Positions 8,395-16,928 of a stretch of 64,000 nucleotides of DNA are shown in pieces. This DNA is from Pararhizobium_B sp963838155 (lineage in GTDB: Bacteria > Pseudomonadota > Alphaproteobacteria > Rhizobiales > Rhizobiaceae). A program made the position numbers and the translations under genes. A model generated the notes under the pieces. That model worked only from the letters and a program-made list of their open reading frames with translations. It did no database searches and was not told where the DNA came from. The stretch spans positions 124,001 to 188,000 of the forward strand of contig CAWIQE010000004.1 of NCBI GenBank assembly GCA_963838155.1, in the 5' to 3' direction. The first letter of the stretch is position 1; the number at the start of each line of letters is the position of its first letter.

Positions 8395-10188
8395 CGGCCT
8401 TTTTCGTCGGCCTCGCGACCCTGACGCTCATCTACGGGCTGCTGGCGGTCGGGCTCAACATGCAGTTCGGCTTCGCCGGCGTGATCAATTTCGGCTATGT
8501 CGCCTTCTTCGCCGTCGGCGCCTTTTCCAGCGCCATCGTGACGCTGCCGCCGCCGGGGAGCGCCGCCTATGCCGCGGCTTCGGCGAAATACGGCATCGGC
8601 CTCGGCCAGCCCTTCCTCCTCGGCCTCATCGCGGCGGGCGTTGCCGGCGGGCTGTTGGCGCTCTTCATCGGCGCGGTCAGCGTGCGGCTCGCGACGCACT
8701 ACCTGGCGGTCGCGACCTTCGCCATGGCGGAGGTGGTGCGGGCGGTGCTGACCAACGAGGACTGGCTGACGCGCGGCGAGTTCGGGATCGCCAGCGTGCC
8801 GCGGCCGGGCGAGCAGTGGATCGGCCCGGGGCCGGGCTACGAGGAAGCCTATCTCGCGCTGGTCCTGGTGATCGTCGCCATCCTCTTCGGCCTCGTCTAT
8901 CGGCTGGGCGAGCAGCCCTTCGGTCGGCTTCTCAGGGCGGTCCGCGACGACGAGACCGCCGCGCGCGCGCTCGGCAAGGCGTCCGGCCGGGCCAAGCTGA
9001 AGGCGCTGGTGCTCGGCGGGGTGCTCGGCGGCGCGGCCGGAAGCCTCTGGACGCATTCGCTCGGCGTCGTGCATGTCGGCCAGTTCGTGCCGATCATCAC
9101 CTTCCAGATCTGGCTCGCCATGCTGCTCGGCGGCTCCGGAAACCACTGGGGCGCCCTGGTCGGCGCGCTGCTGCTCGTCGCCATCCGCGAGGGCACGCGG
9201 TTCGTCGGGGACATTCCCGGCCTGCAGGAGCTGACCGTGCACGATCCGGGCTTCCTGCCCTCGCTGCGCTTCGTGCTGATCGGGCTGTTGCTGATCGCCG
9301 TCGTCCGCTTCTTTCCGGGGGGCGTGCTGCCGGAGAGGCTCCGGCGTGCCCCGGCGGCGGCGGCCGGCGGGCCTGCGGGAGCGGCCCCGATCGTCGCCCA
9401 GGTGCCGGTCGGGGCGGATGCCCGGCCGGTCATCCTGGAGGTCAGCGACGTGTCGCGGCACTTCGGCGGGCTCGCAGCCGTGGACGGCGCGAGCTTCCAG
9501 GTGCGGCGCGGCACGATCACCGGCCTGATCGGGCCGAACGGTGCGGGCAAGTCGACCATGATGGACATGATCTGCGGCGTGCAGGCGCTGTCGGGCGGCG
9601 CGATTTCCTACGAGGGGGCGACCATTTCCGGCCTGCCGCCGGAAGCGATCGCCCGCCGCGGCCTGCTGCGCAGCTTCCAGACGCCGCGGCTGTTCCAGCG
9701 CATGACGGTGTGGGAAAACCTGCTGGTGGCGGGATCGGACCGGCAAGTGGAGACGGTCTCGGCCGGGTTGTTCGGCGCGGCGGGGACGCGGAAGGCGGAA
9801 CGGGCGACGGCAAAGCGTGCCGAGGAGGTGCTCGCCTACCTGGAACTCTCCGACAAGCGCGACACCCTCGCGGGGTCGCTGTCGGGCGGGCAGCGCAAGC
9901 TCGTCTCGCTCGGGCGGCTGCTCATGCAGTCGCCCGGCGATGATGCTGCTCGACGAGCCGGCGGCAGGCGTCAATCCGCGGCTGGCGCGCGATCTCTTCG
10001 AGCGCATCGCCGATCTCAACCGACAGGGCACGACCTTCCTCATCGTCGAACACGAGATGGACCTGATCATGCGCTACTGCGACCGGATCGTCGTGATGCA
10101 CCAGGGGCGGGTGCTGGCGGAGGGGACGCCCGAGGAGATCCGCTCCGATCCCCGCGTCGTCGAGGCCTATCTGGGAGGGGCGACGTGA
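8385..10188 (+). pseudogene. fused LivM permease / LivG ATPase, interrupted by a +1 frameshift
   Basis: Residues 1 to about 325 are a LivM-type permease (starting MDLTAFFVGLATLTLIYG, with NMQFGFAGVINFGYVAFF). After a proline/alanine-rich linker the frame continues as a LivG-type ATPase with Walker A (GPNGAGKST, about residue 385) and signature LSGGQ near residue 500. At the CCC of 9933-9935 the frame breaks: removing one C restores SPAMMLLDEPAAGVNP (Walker B and D-loop) and the rest of LivG to the TGA at 10186-10188, giving a 600-residue product. As written, the original frame happens to stay open and runs into LivF, predicting an 842-residue chimera. LivM-LivG fusions are known; the break could be a sequencing error, a real mutation, or frameshifting at a CCC-G site. 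Confidence 0.85.
9933..9935 (+). other. frameshift position in LivM-LivG (extra C in CCC)
   Basis: Codon 517 is CCC followed by GGC. The downstream LivG frame is reached by skipping one base, turning CCC-GGC-GAT into CCG-GCG-ATG. The protein lost without the shift is the whole Walker B/H-loop half of the ATPase. Read coverage is needed to decide between error and biology. Confidence 0.8.
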
Positions 10189-10913
10189 GCGGCGCCGTCC
10201 TCGAAATCGCCGGGCTCGAGGCGGGCTACGGCGCGCTGCAGATCCTGTTCGGGATCGACCTGTCCGTCGGCGCGGGGGAGCACGTACTGGTCTTCGGGCC
10301 CAACGGCGCCGGCAAGAGCACCTTCGTGAAGTCGCTCGTCGGGCTGGTGCGGCCGAGCGCGGGGTCGATCCGCCTGCGCGGTCGCGAAGTGGCGGGGCGG
10401 GCGCCGGAGGATCTCGTGGCCGCCGGCCTCGCCTACGTGCCCCAGGTCGGCAACGTCTTCGCCTCGCTCACCGTGCGCGAGAACCTCGAGATCGGCAGCG
10501 CCGTGCTCGCGGCGAAGAGACGGGCGGGGCGGATCGACGCGATGTACGATTTGTTTCCGGTTCTCAGGGAACGGCGATCGCAGGCGGCCGGCTCGCTCTC
10601 GGGCGGCGAGCGGCAGATGCTCGCCGTCGCGCGGGCGCTGATCCCCGAGCCGTCGCTCGTCATCCTGGACGAGCCGTCGGCCGGCGTCGCGCCGCGTCTC
10701 GTCGAGGACATCTTCCGGATGGTCGCGGGGCTGCGCGAGACGGGTACCGCCGTGCTGATGGTGGAGCAGAACGCGAGGCGGGCGCTCGCCCACGTGGATC
10801 GCGGCATCGTGCTGGAGAGCGGCAGCGTCCGCTTCGCCGATACGGCCGAGGCGCTGCTTGCGAGCGACGAGATCGATACGCTCTATTTCGGCTCCCGGCA
10901 GACGGACGGCTGA
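10185..10913 (+). CDS. livF: branched-chain-type ABC importer ATP-binding protein LivF (system 1)
   Basis: A 242-residue ATPase of the LivF type: Walker A GPNGAGKST, signature LSGGERQ, Walker B LVILDEPSAGVAP and H-loop region VLMVEQNARRA. The GTG start at 10185 overlaps the TGA of the LivG part (GTGA), the classic coupled arrangement. It is in the same reading frame as the interrupted LivM-LivG frame. It powers the importer together with LivG. Confidence 0.88.
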   Translation: MSGAVLEIAGLEAGYGALQILFGIDLSVGAGEHVLVFGPNGAGKSTFVKSLVGLVRPSAGSIRLRGREVAGRAPEDLVAAGLAYVPQVGNVFASLTVRENLEIGSAVLAAKRRAGRIDAMYDLFPVLRERRSQAAGSLSGGERQMLAVARALIPEPSLVILDEPSAGVAPRLVEDIFRMVAGLRETGTAVLMVEQNARRALAHVDRGIVLESGSVRFADTAEALLASDEIDTLYFGSRQTDG

Positions 10914-11019
10914 ACGGCCGGTGCGCGACTCCGCCGCAGCGGATCGCGGGAACCCGGAGACGACCCCGTGCATTTCAGGGTTGCAGTCACCACCGCCGAA
11001 GCGAAGGGGAGCCGCCGTC

Positions 11020-11334
11020 ATGGGCACGGACCAATATCACGAACCGCCGCAGGAACTGAGCCAGGAGGTCCGCACCCATGCGCGCATGCTGGCGTCCCTC
11101 ATCGAGGAGGCCGAAGCGATCAACTGGTACCAGCAGCGCATCTCCGTCGAAAAGGATGCCGACGCGCGGGCGATCATGCAGAACGCGCAGAACGAGGAGT
11201 TCAAGCATTTCGGCATGGACCTGGAATTCCTGCTCCGCCGCATGCCGACCTGGCGCGCGGAACTGAAGAAGATCCTCTTCTCCGAAGGCGACATCGTCGA
11301 GCGCGGCGAGGAGGCCGAGGAAGAAGCCGACTGA
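11020..11334 (+). CDS. EncFtn-like (encapsulated-ferritin-family) iron protein without cargo tail
   Basis: A 104-residue, largely helical protein matching the encapsulated ferritin (EncFtn) family. Aligned from memory to Rhodospirillum rubrum EncFtn, the ferroxidase ligands E32, E62 and H65 correspond to E30, E60 and H63 here, and Y39 to Y37; entry-site glutamates E31 and E34 match E29 and E32. The patterns LIEEAEAINWYQQR and NEEFKHFGMDLEF are diagnostic. The product ends in an acidic tail (GEEAEEEAD) and lacks the C-terminal encapsulin-docking peptide. No encapsulin shell gene is adjacent; neighbours are livF and leuA. The ATG at 11020 has AGGGGAG upstream. It should oxidise ferrous iron; storage would need an unseen shell. 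Confidence 0.82.
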   Translation: MGTDQYHEPPQELSQEVRTHARMLASLIEEAEAINWYQQRISVEKDADARAIMQNAQNEEFKHFGMDLEFLLRRMPTWRAELKKILFSEGDIVERGEEAEEEAD

Positions 11335-11439
11335 ACGGTTGCGCACGACCGCAGCCTCGGCTATATCGGCTCGATGCAGAGCGCGCCGAAATCCCGTTCG
11401 AAACGAAACGCCTCCGGTTCCGATAGCCGGTGGCCGGAC

Positions 11440-11499
11440 ATGCGTGCGCTTTCCTCTCTCCTACTCCTCGGTCTTACCCGCGGTTGCCGGATCCCTTGA
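11440..11499 (+). CDS. leuA leader peptide (attenuator), 19 residues
   Basis: A short frame from ATG 11440 to TGA 11497-11499 has six leucine codons in its first twelve positions, four of them consecutive (CTC CTA CTC CTC at 11458-11469), about 150 bases before leuA. That is the hallmark of ribosome-mediated attenuation: scarce charged leucyl-tRNA stalls the ribosome on the leucine run. The leucine-codon segment TCCTCTC (11453-11459) can pair with GAGAGGA just after the stop codon, so stalling would change the downstream fold. The ribosome-binding site is weak. Leader-peptide control of leuA is known in proteobacteria; this example is inferred from sequence only. Confidence 0.7.
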   Translation: MRALSSLLLLGLTRGCRIP

Positions 11500-11553
11500 G
11501 AGGAGCGTCCGGCGGCCGATAAGCCTGCCGGCACGAGCTCCTTCTCGCCAATC
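11497..11553 (+). promoter_or_regulatory. leuA attenuator: alternative hairpins and weak terminator
   Basis: After the leader stop, GAGAGGA can pair back to the leucine codons, whereas CCGGCGG can pair with CTGCCGG a little downstream (loop CCGATAAGC). A third hairpin, GGC(AC)GAG (11530-11537) with CTCGCC (11544-11549), is followed by AATCTTT, a weak U-run consistent with a terminator. The pairings are mutually exclusive in part. The remaining bases of 11335-11645 show no other gene. Confidence 0.5.
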
Positions 11554-11645
11554 TTTGACAATCCGACCCGAATGACCGAAGAGGTCGCCGAGCCATGCTG
11601 CGCGAAAGGCCGCGAGCGGTTCGGGCAGAAGACGAAGGACCGAGG

Positions 11646-13382
11646 ATGACTGCGCATCGATCCCCCGAAAAATCCGCCGAAAAGCGCGCCGGCGTGCGCG
11701 GCATGCCGACCGCGCCGGACAAGTACCGCCACTATCCGCGCCTCGACATGCCGGACCGGACATGGCCCGCCAAGCAGATCGAGAAAGCGCCCATCTGGTG
11801 TTCCGTCGACCTGCGCGACGGCAACCAGGCGCTGGTCGACCCGATGGGACACGACCGCAAGGCGCGCATGTTCCAGCTTCTCCTCGACATGGGCTTCAAG
11901 GAGATCGAGATCGGTTTCCCGTCCGCCTCCCAGACGGATTTCGATTTCGCGCGATGGTGCATCGAAGAGGGCGACGTGCCGGACGACGTCTCGCTGCAGG
12001 TCCTCGTCCAGTGCAGGCCCGAGCTGATCACGCGGACCTTCGAGGCGCTGAGCGGCGCGCGGCGGCCGATCGTCCATTTCTACAATTCGACGTCGGAACT
12101 GCAGCGTCGGGTCGTCTTCGGCAAGGACGTCGCCGGCATCAAGCGGATCGCCCTCGACGCGGCGAAGATGATCACCGACATGGCGGCCGATTCCGCCAAG
12201 GGCAAGGACGGCTACCGGTTCGAATATTCGCCGGAGAGCTTCACGGGCACCGAGCTCGAGGTGGCGCTCGAAATCTGCAACGCCGTCTCGGAGATCGTGC
12301 AGCCGACGCCCGACAACAAGCTGATCCTGAACCTGCCGGCGACCGTGGAAATGGCGACGCCCAACGTCTATGCCGACCAGATCGAGTGGATGAACCGGCA
12401 TCTCGACCGGCGCGACTCGGTGATCGTGTCGCTGCATCCGCACAACGACCGCGGGACGGGCGTCGCGGCGACGGAGCTCGGCCTGATGGCCGGCGCCGAC
12501 CGTGTGGAGGGGACCCTCTTCGGCAATGGCGAGCGCACCGGCAACGTCGATATCGTCACGCTGGCGCTCAACATGTTCACGCAGGGCGTCGATCCCGAGC
12601 TCGACTGCTCCGACATCGAGCGCATCAAGGCGGTCTACGAGTACTCCAACCAGATGACCATCCCGGAACGGCATCCCTATGTCGGCGAACTGGTCTATAC
12701 GGCCTTCTCCGGGTCGCACCAGGATGCGATCAACAAGGGCATGAAGGCGATCAAGGTCGCCAACGAGCCCTTCTGGGAGGTTCCCTACCTGCCGATCGAC
12801 CCGCGCGACGTCGGGCGGACCTACGAGGCGATCATCCGCATCAACTCGCAGTCCGGCAAGGGCGGCATCGCCTACATCCTGCAGGAGGACTACGGCCTCA
12901 ACCTGCCGCGCAATCTCCAGATCGAGTTTCGCGAGGTCATCCAGAAGATCACCGACGAGGAGGGCAAGGAGCTCCCCTCGAAGCGGATTTACGACACGTT
13001 CATGGATGTTTACGTGCATCAGCGGGACGGGCGATTTAAGTTCCTGGAGCATCATTCCTTTCCCGACGGCGCCCAGAAGGGGGCGCGCGTCGTGGAGGCG
13101 AAGATCCTCGACGACGGCGTCGAGACCACGATCGAAGGCCGCGGCACGGGGCCGATCGACGCCTTCGTCAACGCGCTCTGCGCCCATGCGGGCATCGAGA
13201 TGAGCGTGGCGGACTATTCCGAGCACTCGATGCAGCGCGGCTCGAACGCGGCGGCCATCTGCTACATGGAGATGGAGCATGCCGGCGGCCGGATCTTCGG
13301 GGCCGGCGTCAGCACGAACATTTCCGCCGCGTCGCTGGAAGCGGTGGTCTCGGCCGCGAACCGGATCCTCGCCCGTCGCTGA
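11646..13382 (+). CDS. leuA: 2-isopropylmalate synthase
   Basis: The first committed enzyme of leucine biosynthesis, condensing acetyl-CoA with 2-ketoisovalerate. The 578-residue length and sequence fit the long (LeuA type 2) class: WCSVDLRDGNQALVDPM with the metal-binding DGNQ near residue 60, HPHNDRGTG supplying the two metal histidines, and GNGERTGNVD. The C-terminal ~120 residues form the LeuA dimer/regulatory domain expected to bind leucine. ATG 11646 has AAGGA upstream; an internal ATG at 11703 (MPTAPDKYRHY) is an alternative. A leucine-rich leader peptide precedes it, and a 10-base-pair hairpin follows. It appears to be monocistronic. Confidence 0.96.
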   Translation: MTAHRSPEKSAEKRAGVRGMPTAPDKYRHYPRLDMPDRTWPAKQIEKAPIWCSVDLRDGNQALVDPMGHDRKARMFQLLLDMGFKEIEIGFPSASQTDFDFARWCIEEGDVPDDVSLQVLVQCRPELITRTFEALSGARRPIVHFYNSTSELQRRVVFGKDVAGIKRIALDAAKMITDMAADSAKGKDGYRFEYSPESFTGTELEVALEICNAVSEIVQPTPDNKLILNLPATVEMATPNVYADQIEWMNRHLDRRDSVIVSLHPHNDRGTGVAATELGLMAGADRVEGTLFGNGERTGNVDIVTLALNMFTQGVDPELDCSDIERIKAVYEYSNQMTIPERHPYVGELVYTAFSGSHQDAINKGMKAIKVANEPFWEVPYLPIDPRDVGRTYEAIIRINSQSGKGGIAYILQEDYGLNLPRNLQIEFREVIQKITDEEGKELPSKRIYDTFMDVYVHQRDGRFKFLEHHSFPDGAQKGARVVEAKILDDGVETTIEGRGTGPIDAFVNALCAHAGIEMSVADYSEHSMQRGSNAAAICYMEMEHAGGRIFGAGVSTNISAASLEAVVSAANRILARR

Positions 13383-13393
13383 CGCGCCCCGGC

Positions 13394-13422
13394 GGGCGGT
13401 CGGGCATTCGCTCCGGCCGCCC
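13394..13422 (+). terminator. hairpin downstream of leuA
   Basis: GGGCGGTCGG (13394-13403) pairs with CCGGCCGCCC (13413-13422) over ten positions with one wobble and a nine-base loop. It is 12 bases after the leuA stop. No U-run follows, so it may mark a Rho-dependent or processed 3' end. Confidence 0.5.
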
Positions 13423-13508
13423 GAAAAGAGGAAGGCGGAGAGGGTCGCGGAAGCGACGGGATCCGCCGTTCGGGGCCCGGATTTCCTCGCTTTGCTGCGT
13501 CGCACATG

Positions 13509-13524
13509 TTAACGTTTCGTTCAC
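13509..13524 (+). promoter_or_regulatory. CtrA-like motif TTAA-N7-TTcAC
   Basis: TTAA-CGTTTCG-TTCAC matches the alphaproteobacterial CtrA consensus TTAA-N7-TTAAC except for one base. It lies immediately before the 206-residue membrane-anchored protein and would place transcription start very near or inside the annotated first codons, which favours a start at 13547. Confidence 0.3.
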
Positions 13525-13525
13525 C

Positions 13526-14146
13526 ATGTCCGACCGGGACCTGCCAATGGCCGACAACACGACACCGGCGACGTCCGAAGGGCGGCTCGCCAGCATCATC
13601 CGCAAGGTCAAGATCGCGGCGGCGGAGCGCGAGGACGTCGTCGTCGACATCCGCGAGGCGGATCGCGTGCGGCTCGAGCTGCTGGTCGACGAGCTTCGCG
13701 GGATCATCGACGACGTGCCGCGGGAGATCGATCTCTTCGACCTCACGCTGTCGTCGGGGCTGAGGCCGCGCTTCTGGATCGATGCGGTGGCCCATGTCCA
13801 CATGGCCCAGGACCGGCGGACCTACCGCTTCGTGCGCGATACCCGCCTCGGGCGGGTGGTCGTCGCGGAGGATGGCGAGACCGGGCCGGTCGCCGACGCG
13901 GTGTCGCGCTATATCGCGGAACGCCTGGTCGAGCGGGAGCGGTTCGTTTCGGGCGACGTGGAGGATCTGCGCGGCGCTTCCCCGCGGGGCGGGGGCGAGA
14001 CCGTCCCGGCCATGAGCGTGCCGGAGGGCGGGCGGCGGGAAAGCGTCTTCATCGTCGGGCTGCTCTGGTTCATCCTCGGATGCGTTGCCGGCGCCGGCGT
14101 TCTCGCGGCCGCCTTCTGGGACCGGCTGGGGACACTGCTGCACTAG
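13526..14146 (+). CDS. C-terminally membrane-anchored protein of unknown function
   Basis: A 206-residue protein I do not recognise. Residues about 15-140 are charged and mixed alpha/beta (KIAAAEREDVVVDIREADRV, then HVHMAQDRRTYRFVRDTRLG). A single hydrophobic helix near residues 176-197 (FIVGLLWFILGCVAGAGVLA) sits at the C-terminus, giving a tail-anchored layout with the main domain in the cytoplasm. Two starts are possible: 13526 (used here) and 13547 (MADNTTPATS); neither has a strong ribosome-binding site. A CtrA-like motif is directly upstream. It is flanked by leuA and, convergently, by a metallophosphoesterase. Confidence 0.75.
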   Translation: MSDRDLPMADNTTPATSEGRLASIIRKVKIAAAEREDVVVDIREADRVRLELLVDELRGIIDDVPREIDLFDLTLSSGLRPRFWIDAVAHVHMAQDRRTYRFVRDTRLGRVVVAEDGETGPVADAVSRYIAERLVERERFVSGDVEDLRGASPRGGGETVPAMSVPEGGRRESVFIVGLLWFILGCVAGAGVLAAAFWDRLGTLLH

Positions 14147-14161
14147 AACCCGTCCGGGTCG

Positions 14162-15094
14162 CTATGCCGACGGGCCGGCTTCCGCAGGTCCGTCGGAGAG
14201 TTCGTCCGACGCCTTGAGGACGAGCTCGGACATGTCCTCCTTGAAGCGGTAGCTCTCGCGCTTGCAGGTCCACGATCCGGGCTCGCCGGAAATCACGAAG
14301 AGGTTGTGGCCGGCGGGGGGGCGGCGTCCGCCGGGGCCCTGGCTCGCCGAGGGTATTCCGACGACCGGCACCACGCATCCGCGGGTCGTCAGCCAGTGCA
14401 GCGTGTCCTCGTGGGTGTGGCCGTGCAGGATGAGTTCGGCGCCGCCGGTGCTGATGGCCGCGGCGAAGCGGCGGATCCCGATCATGCGCTTGTGCCACGG
14501 GGCGGCATGCTGAAGCGGCGGGTGGTGGATCATCACGACGCGGAACAGGCCGAGGTGGCGGGCCTTGCGGAGGAGGTTCACCGTGCGCCGCGCCTGCCCG
14601 CGGCCGAAATAGCCGCCGGCGAGGAACGGGGGCGTGGCATTGGCGGTGGAGATGCCGATCAGGGCGACCGGTCCGCGCACGCGCATGTAGGGAAACATCT
14701 TCTCCCCCTGCTCGCTCACATGCGCCTGGTCGCCGCTCATCCAGGGCTTCCAGGAGCGGCATATCTTCTCGTAGGCGCCCGGCACGTAGGCGTCGTGGTT
14801 GCCTGGGATGATGGAGACGTCGTAAGGATCCCCGGTTGCCTCGAGCCAGGCGCGGGTCGCGATGATCTCCGCCTTGGTGGAGAGGTTCATCAGGTCGCCG
14901 GTGATGGCGAGGTGGTCCGGCCGGCGGCTCTCGATGTCCTCGAGGAGCATCTCCAGCACGTTGCCGACGAGGCGCTTGCGGCGGTGGCGGTGCCAGTTGA
15001 CATAGCCCGTGATGCGCTTCGAGGCGAGTTCACGCAGCGAGAGCGAGGGCAGCGGCCCGAGATGGATGTCCGAAATATGCGCAAGTCGAAACAT
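14162..15094 (-). CDS. calcineurin-like metallophosphoesterase
   Basis: A 310-residue phosphoesterase with the complete di-metal motif series: D-x-H in ISDIHLG (D9, H11), GD in ITGDLMN, GNHD, and HGHTH. The order and spacing resemble class III cyclic-nucleotide phosphodiesterase/Icc-like proteins. The upstream frame opens at a TTG at 15130, but the ATG at 15094 (MFRLAHIS) begins exactly at the first beta strand and has GGAAG before it. It is divergent from a NUDIX hydrolase gene, 63 bases away. The physiological substrate is unknown. Confidence 0.9.
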   Translation of the reverse strand: MFRLAHISDIHLGPLPSLSLRELASKRITGYVNWHRHRRKRLVGNVLEMLLEDIESRRPDHLAITGDLMNLSTKAEIIATRAWLEATGDPYDVSIIPGNHDAYVPGAYEKICRSWKPWMSGDQAHVSEQGEKMFPYMRVRGPVALIGISTANATPPFLAGGYFGRGQARRTVNLLRKARHLGLFRVVMIHHPPLQHAAPWHKRMIGIRRFAAAISTGGAELILHGHTHEDTLHWLTTRGCVVPVVGIPSASQGPGGRRPPAGHNLFVISGEPGSWTCKRESYRFKEDMSELVLKASDELSDGPAEAGPSA

Positions 15095-15157
15095 TCTTCC
15101 AGACCTATCGGGCTTGGCGGGGAGCCGCAAGATGGAGGGCGTGAGCGGCCGCCGGAA

Positions 15158-15622
15158 ATGCGGTCGTTGCGCTCACGGATCGTCACCCGCATGATGCACG
15201 GCTATTTCCTGATGACGCGGGCGATGACGCTCGGCGTGCGCGCGGCCGCGTTCGATGCGGACGGCCGGATATTCCTCGTGCGGCATTCCTACGTGCCGGG
15301 CTGGCACATGCCCGGCGGCGGGGTCGAACGGTTCGAGACCGTCCGCGCCGCGCTCGTCAAGGAACTGCGCGAGGAGGGCAATCTCGAACTCAGCGGCGAG
15401 CCGCAGCTCGTCGCCGTCTACTTCAACGACGGGACGAGCCGCCGCGATCATGTCGTCTTCTACCGGTGCGACGTGAGGCAGACGGCGCCGAAGAAGGCCG
15501 ACGCGGAAATCCGCGAGGGGCGCTTCTTCGCGCTCGACGCGCTTCCGGAAGGCGTGACGGCCGCCACGCGGAGACGGATCGAGGAAATTTCCGGGGCGCG
15601 GGACATGTCCCCTCGCTGGTAG
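15158..15622 (+). CDS. NUDIX hydrolase
   Basis: A 154-residue NUDIX protein, hydrolysing a nucleoside diphosphate linked to another group. The NUDIX box reads G-x5-E-x7-KE-L-REE-GN in GGGVERFETVRAALVKEL followed by REEGN; the usual final glycine is replaced by asparagine and the first arginine by lysine, while the metal-binding glutamates remain. The N-terminal FLMTRAMTLGVRA stretch is typical of a rhizobial subgroup. The ATG at 15158 has only a weak ribosome-binding site. Substrate unknown. Confidence 0.85.
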   Translation: MRSLRSRIVTRMMHGYFLMTRAMTLGVRAAAFDADGRIFLVRHSYVPGWHMPGGGVERFETVRAALVKELREEGNLELSGEPQLVAVYFNDGTSRRDHVVFYRCDVRQTAPKKADAEIREGRFFALDALPEGVTAATRRRIEEISGARDMSPRW

Positions 15623-15657
15623 CGGGGCTTGCGGGGGGACGGGTCTCGCGCCGCCTC

Positions 15658-16650
15658 TCATGCGGCTTCCTGCTTCATGCGCCCGCGGGTGTGCGGGAGG
15701 GAGAAGTCGATGTCCGGCCCGAGCGGCACGATGCCGGTCGGGTTCAGCTGCTTGTGGCTCCCGTAGTAGTGGCGCTTGATGTGGAGGAAGTCGACCGTTT
15801 CGGCGACGCCGGGCAGCTGGTAGAGCTCCCGCGCATAGTCCCACAGGCAGGAATAGTCGACCAGCCGGCGCAAATTGCACTTGAAGTGCCCGAAATAGAC
15901 CGGATCGAAACGAAGCAGCGTGGTGAACAGGCGCCAGTCGGCCTCCGTGATGCGATCGCCGGCCAGGTAGCGCTGTCCGGACAGGCGCTCTTCCAGCATG
16001 TCGAGCGTCTCGAAGAGCGCGACGAAGCTTTCCTCGTAGGCGTCCTGGCTGGTGGCGAAGCCGCATTTGTACACGCCGTTGTTGACCGTGTGGTAGATCG
16101 TCTCGTTGAGCGCGTCGATCTCCTCGCGCAGGTCCTCCGGATAGAAATCCTGCCGGTCGCCGGTCACGCCGTCGAAGGCGGAATTGAACATGCGTATGAT
16201 CTCGGCGGATTCGTTGGACACGATGGTCTCGCGCTTCGTGTCCCACAGGACCGGCACGGTCACGCGCCCCGTATACCGCGGATCGGCCTTCACATAGACC
16301 TGCCAGAGCTTGTCCGCGTGGTTGATCCGGTCCTCGGTTCCGCCATCGCGGCCGCGGAACTCCCAGCCGTTCTCGCCCATGTGGTAGTCCACGACCGACA
16401 GGCCGATGACCTCCTCGAGCTTCTTCAGCTTGCGGAAGATCAGCGTGCGGTGCGCCCAGGGGCAGGCATAGGAGACGTAGAGATGATAGCGGCCGGCTTC
16501 GGCAGGGAAGCCGTCGCCGCCGCCTGGGCCCGCGCTGCCGTCCTTCGTGATCCAGTTCCTGAAGCTCGAATCCTCGCGCTGGAAACGTCCCTTGCTCTTT
16601 TCGGTGTCGTACCAGACGTCCTGCCAGACGCCGTCTACAAGCTTGCCCAT
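15658..16650 (-). CDS. yqjG: glutathionyl-hydroquinone reductase (Xi-class GST)
   Basis: A 330-residue Xi-class glutathione transferase, which reduces glutathionyl-hydroquinones and returns free hydroquinones. The catalytic cysteine is C63 in YVSYACPWAHRT, the same number as in E. coli YqjG from memory, and the downstream WDTKRETIVSNESAEIIRMF glutathione-binding region is intact. The C-terminal all-helical domain is full length. It stands alone on the minus strand. Together with the ring-cleaving dioxygenase/esterase pair at 33481-35047 it suggests quinone stress in the niche. Confidence 0.93.
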   Translation of the reverse strand: MGKLVDGVWQDVWYDTEKSKGRFQREDSSFRNWITKDGSAGPGGGDGFPAEAGRYHLYVSYACPWAHRTLIFRKLKKLEEVIGLSVVDYHMGENGWEFRGRDGGTEDRINHADKLWQVYVKADPRYTGRVTVPVLWDTKRETIVSNESAEIIRMFNSAFDGVTGDRQDFYPEDLREEIDALNETIYHTVNNGVYKCGFATSQDAYEESFVALFETLDMLEERLSGQRYLAGDRITEADWRLFTTLLRFDPVYFGHFKCNLRRLVDYSCLWDYARELYQLPGVAETVDFLHIKRHYYGSHKQLNPTGIVPLGPDIDFSLPHTRGRMKQEAA

Positions 16651-16928
16651 CGATCACTCCCGGGGTTTTTCGACTGTTCTGCCGCCGGTCACTGCAACTC
16701 AACCAACATAGGACGGCAAGGTTCCGAAAGGAGGCGGAGAGCGGTGAACGGTGCGTTTTGCCGTGGACGCGGCGTCGGCGGCGTGCTAACGGCGTTCGGC
16801 CCCGGAGCGGAGACGGCCCGGAAACGGAGATGGCAATGGCGAATGCGGGAAACAGGCGACGAAGCTGACGACGCGCCCCAGGGGTGCGGGTCTCGACGTG
16901 CCGTTCCTTTCGTTTCCCGGGTAGCCAG

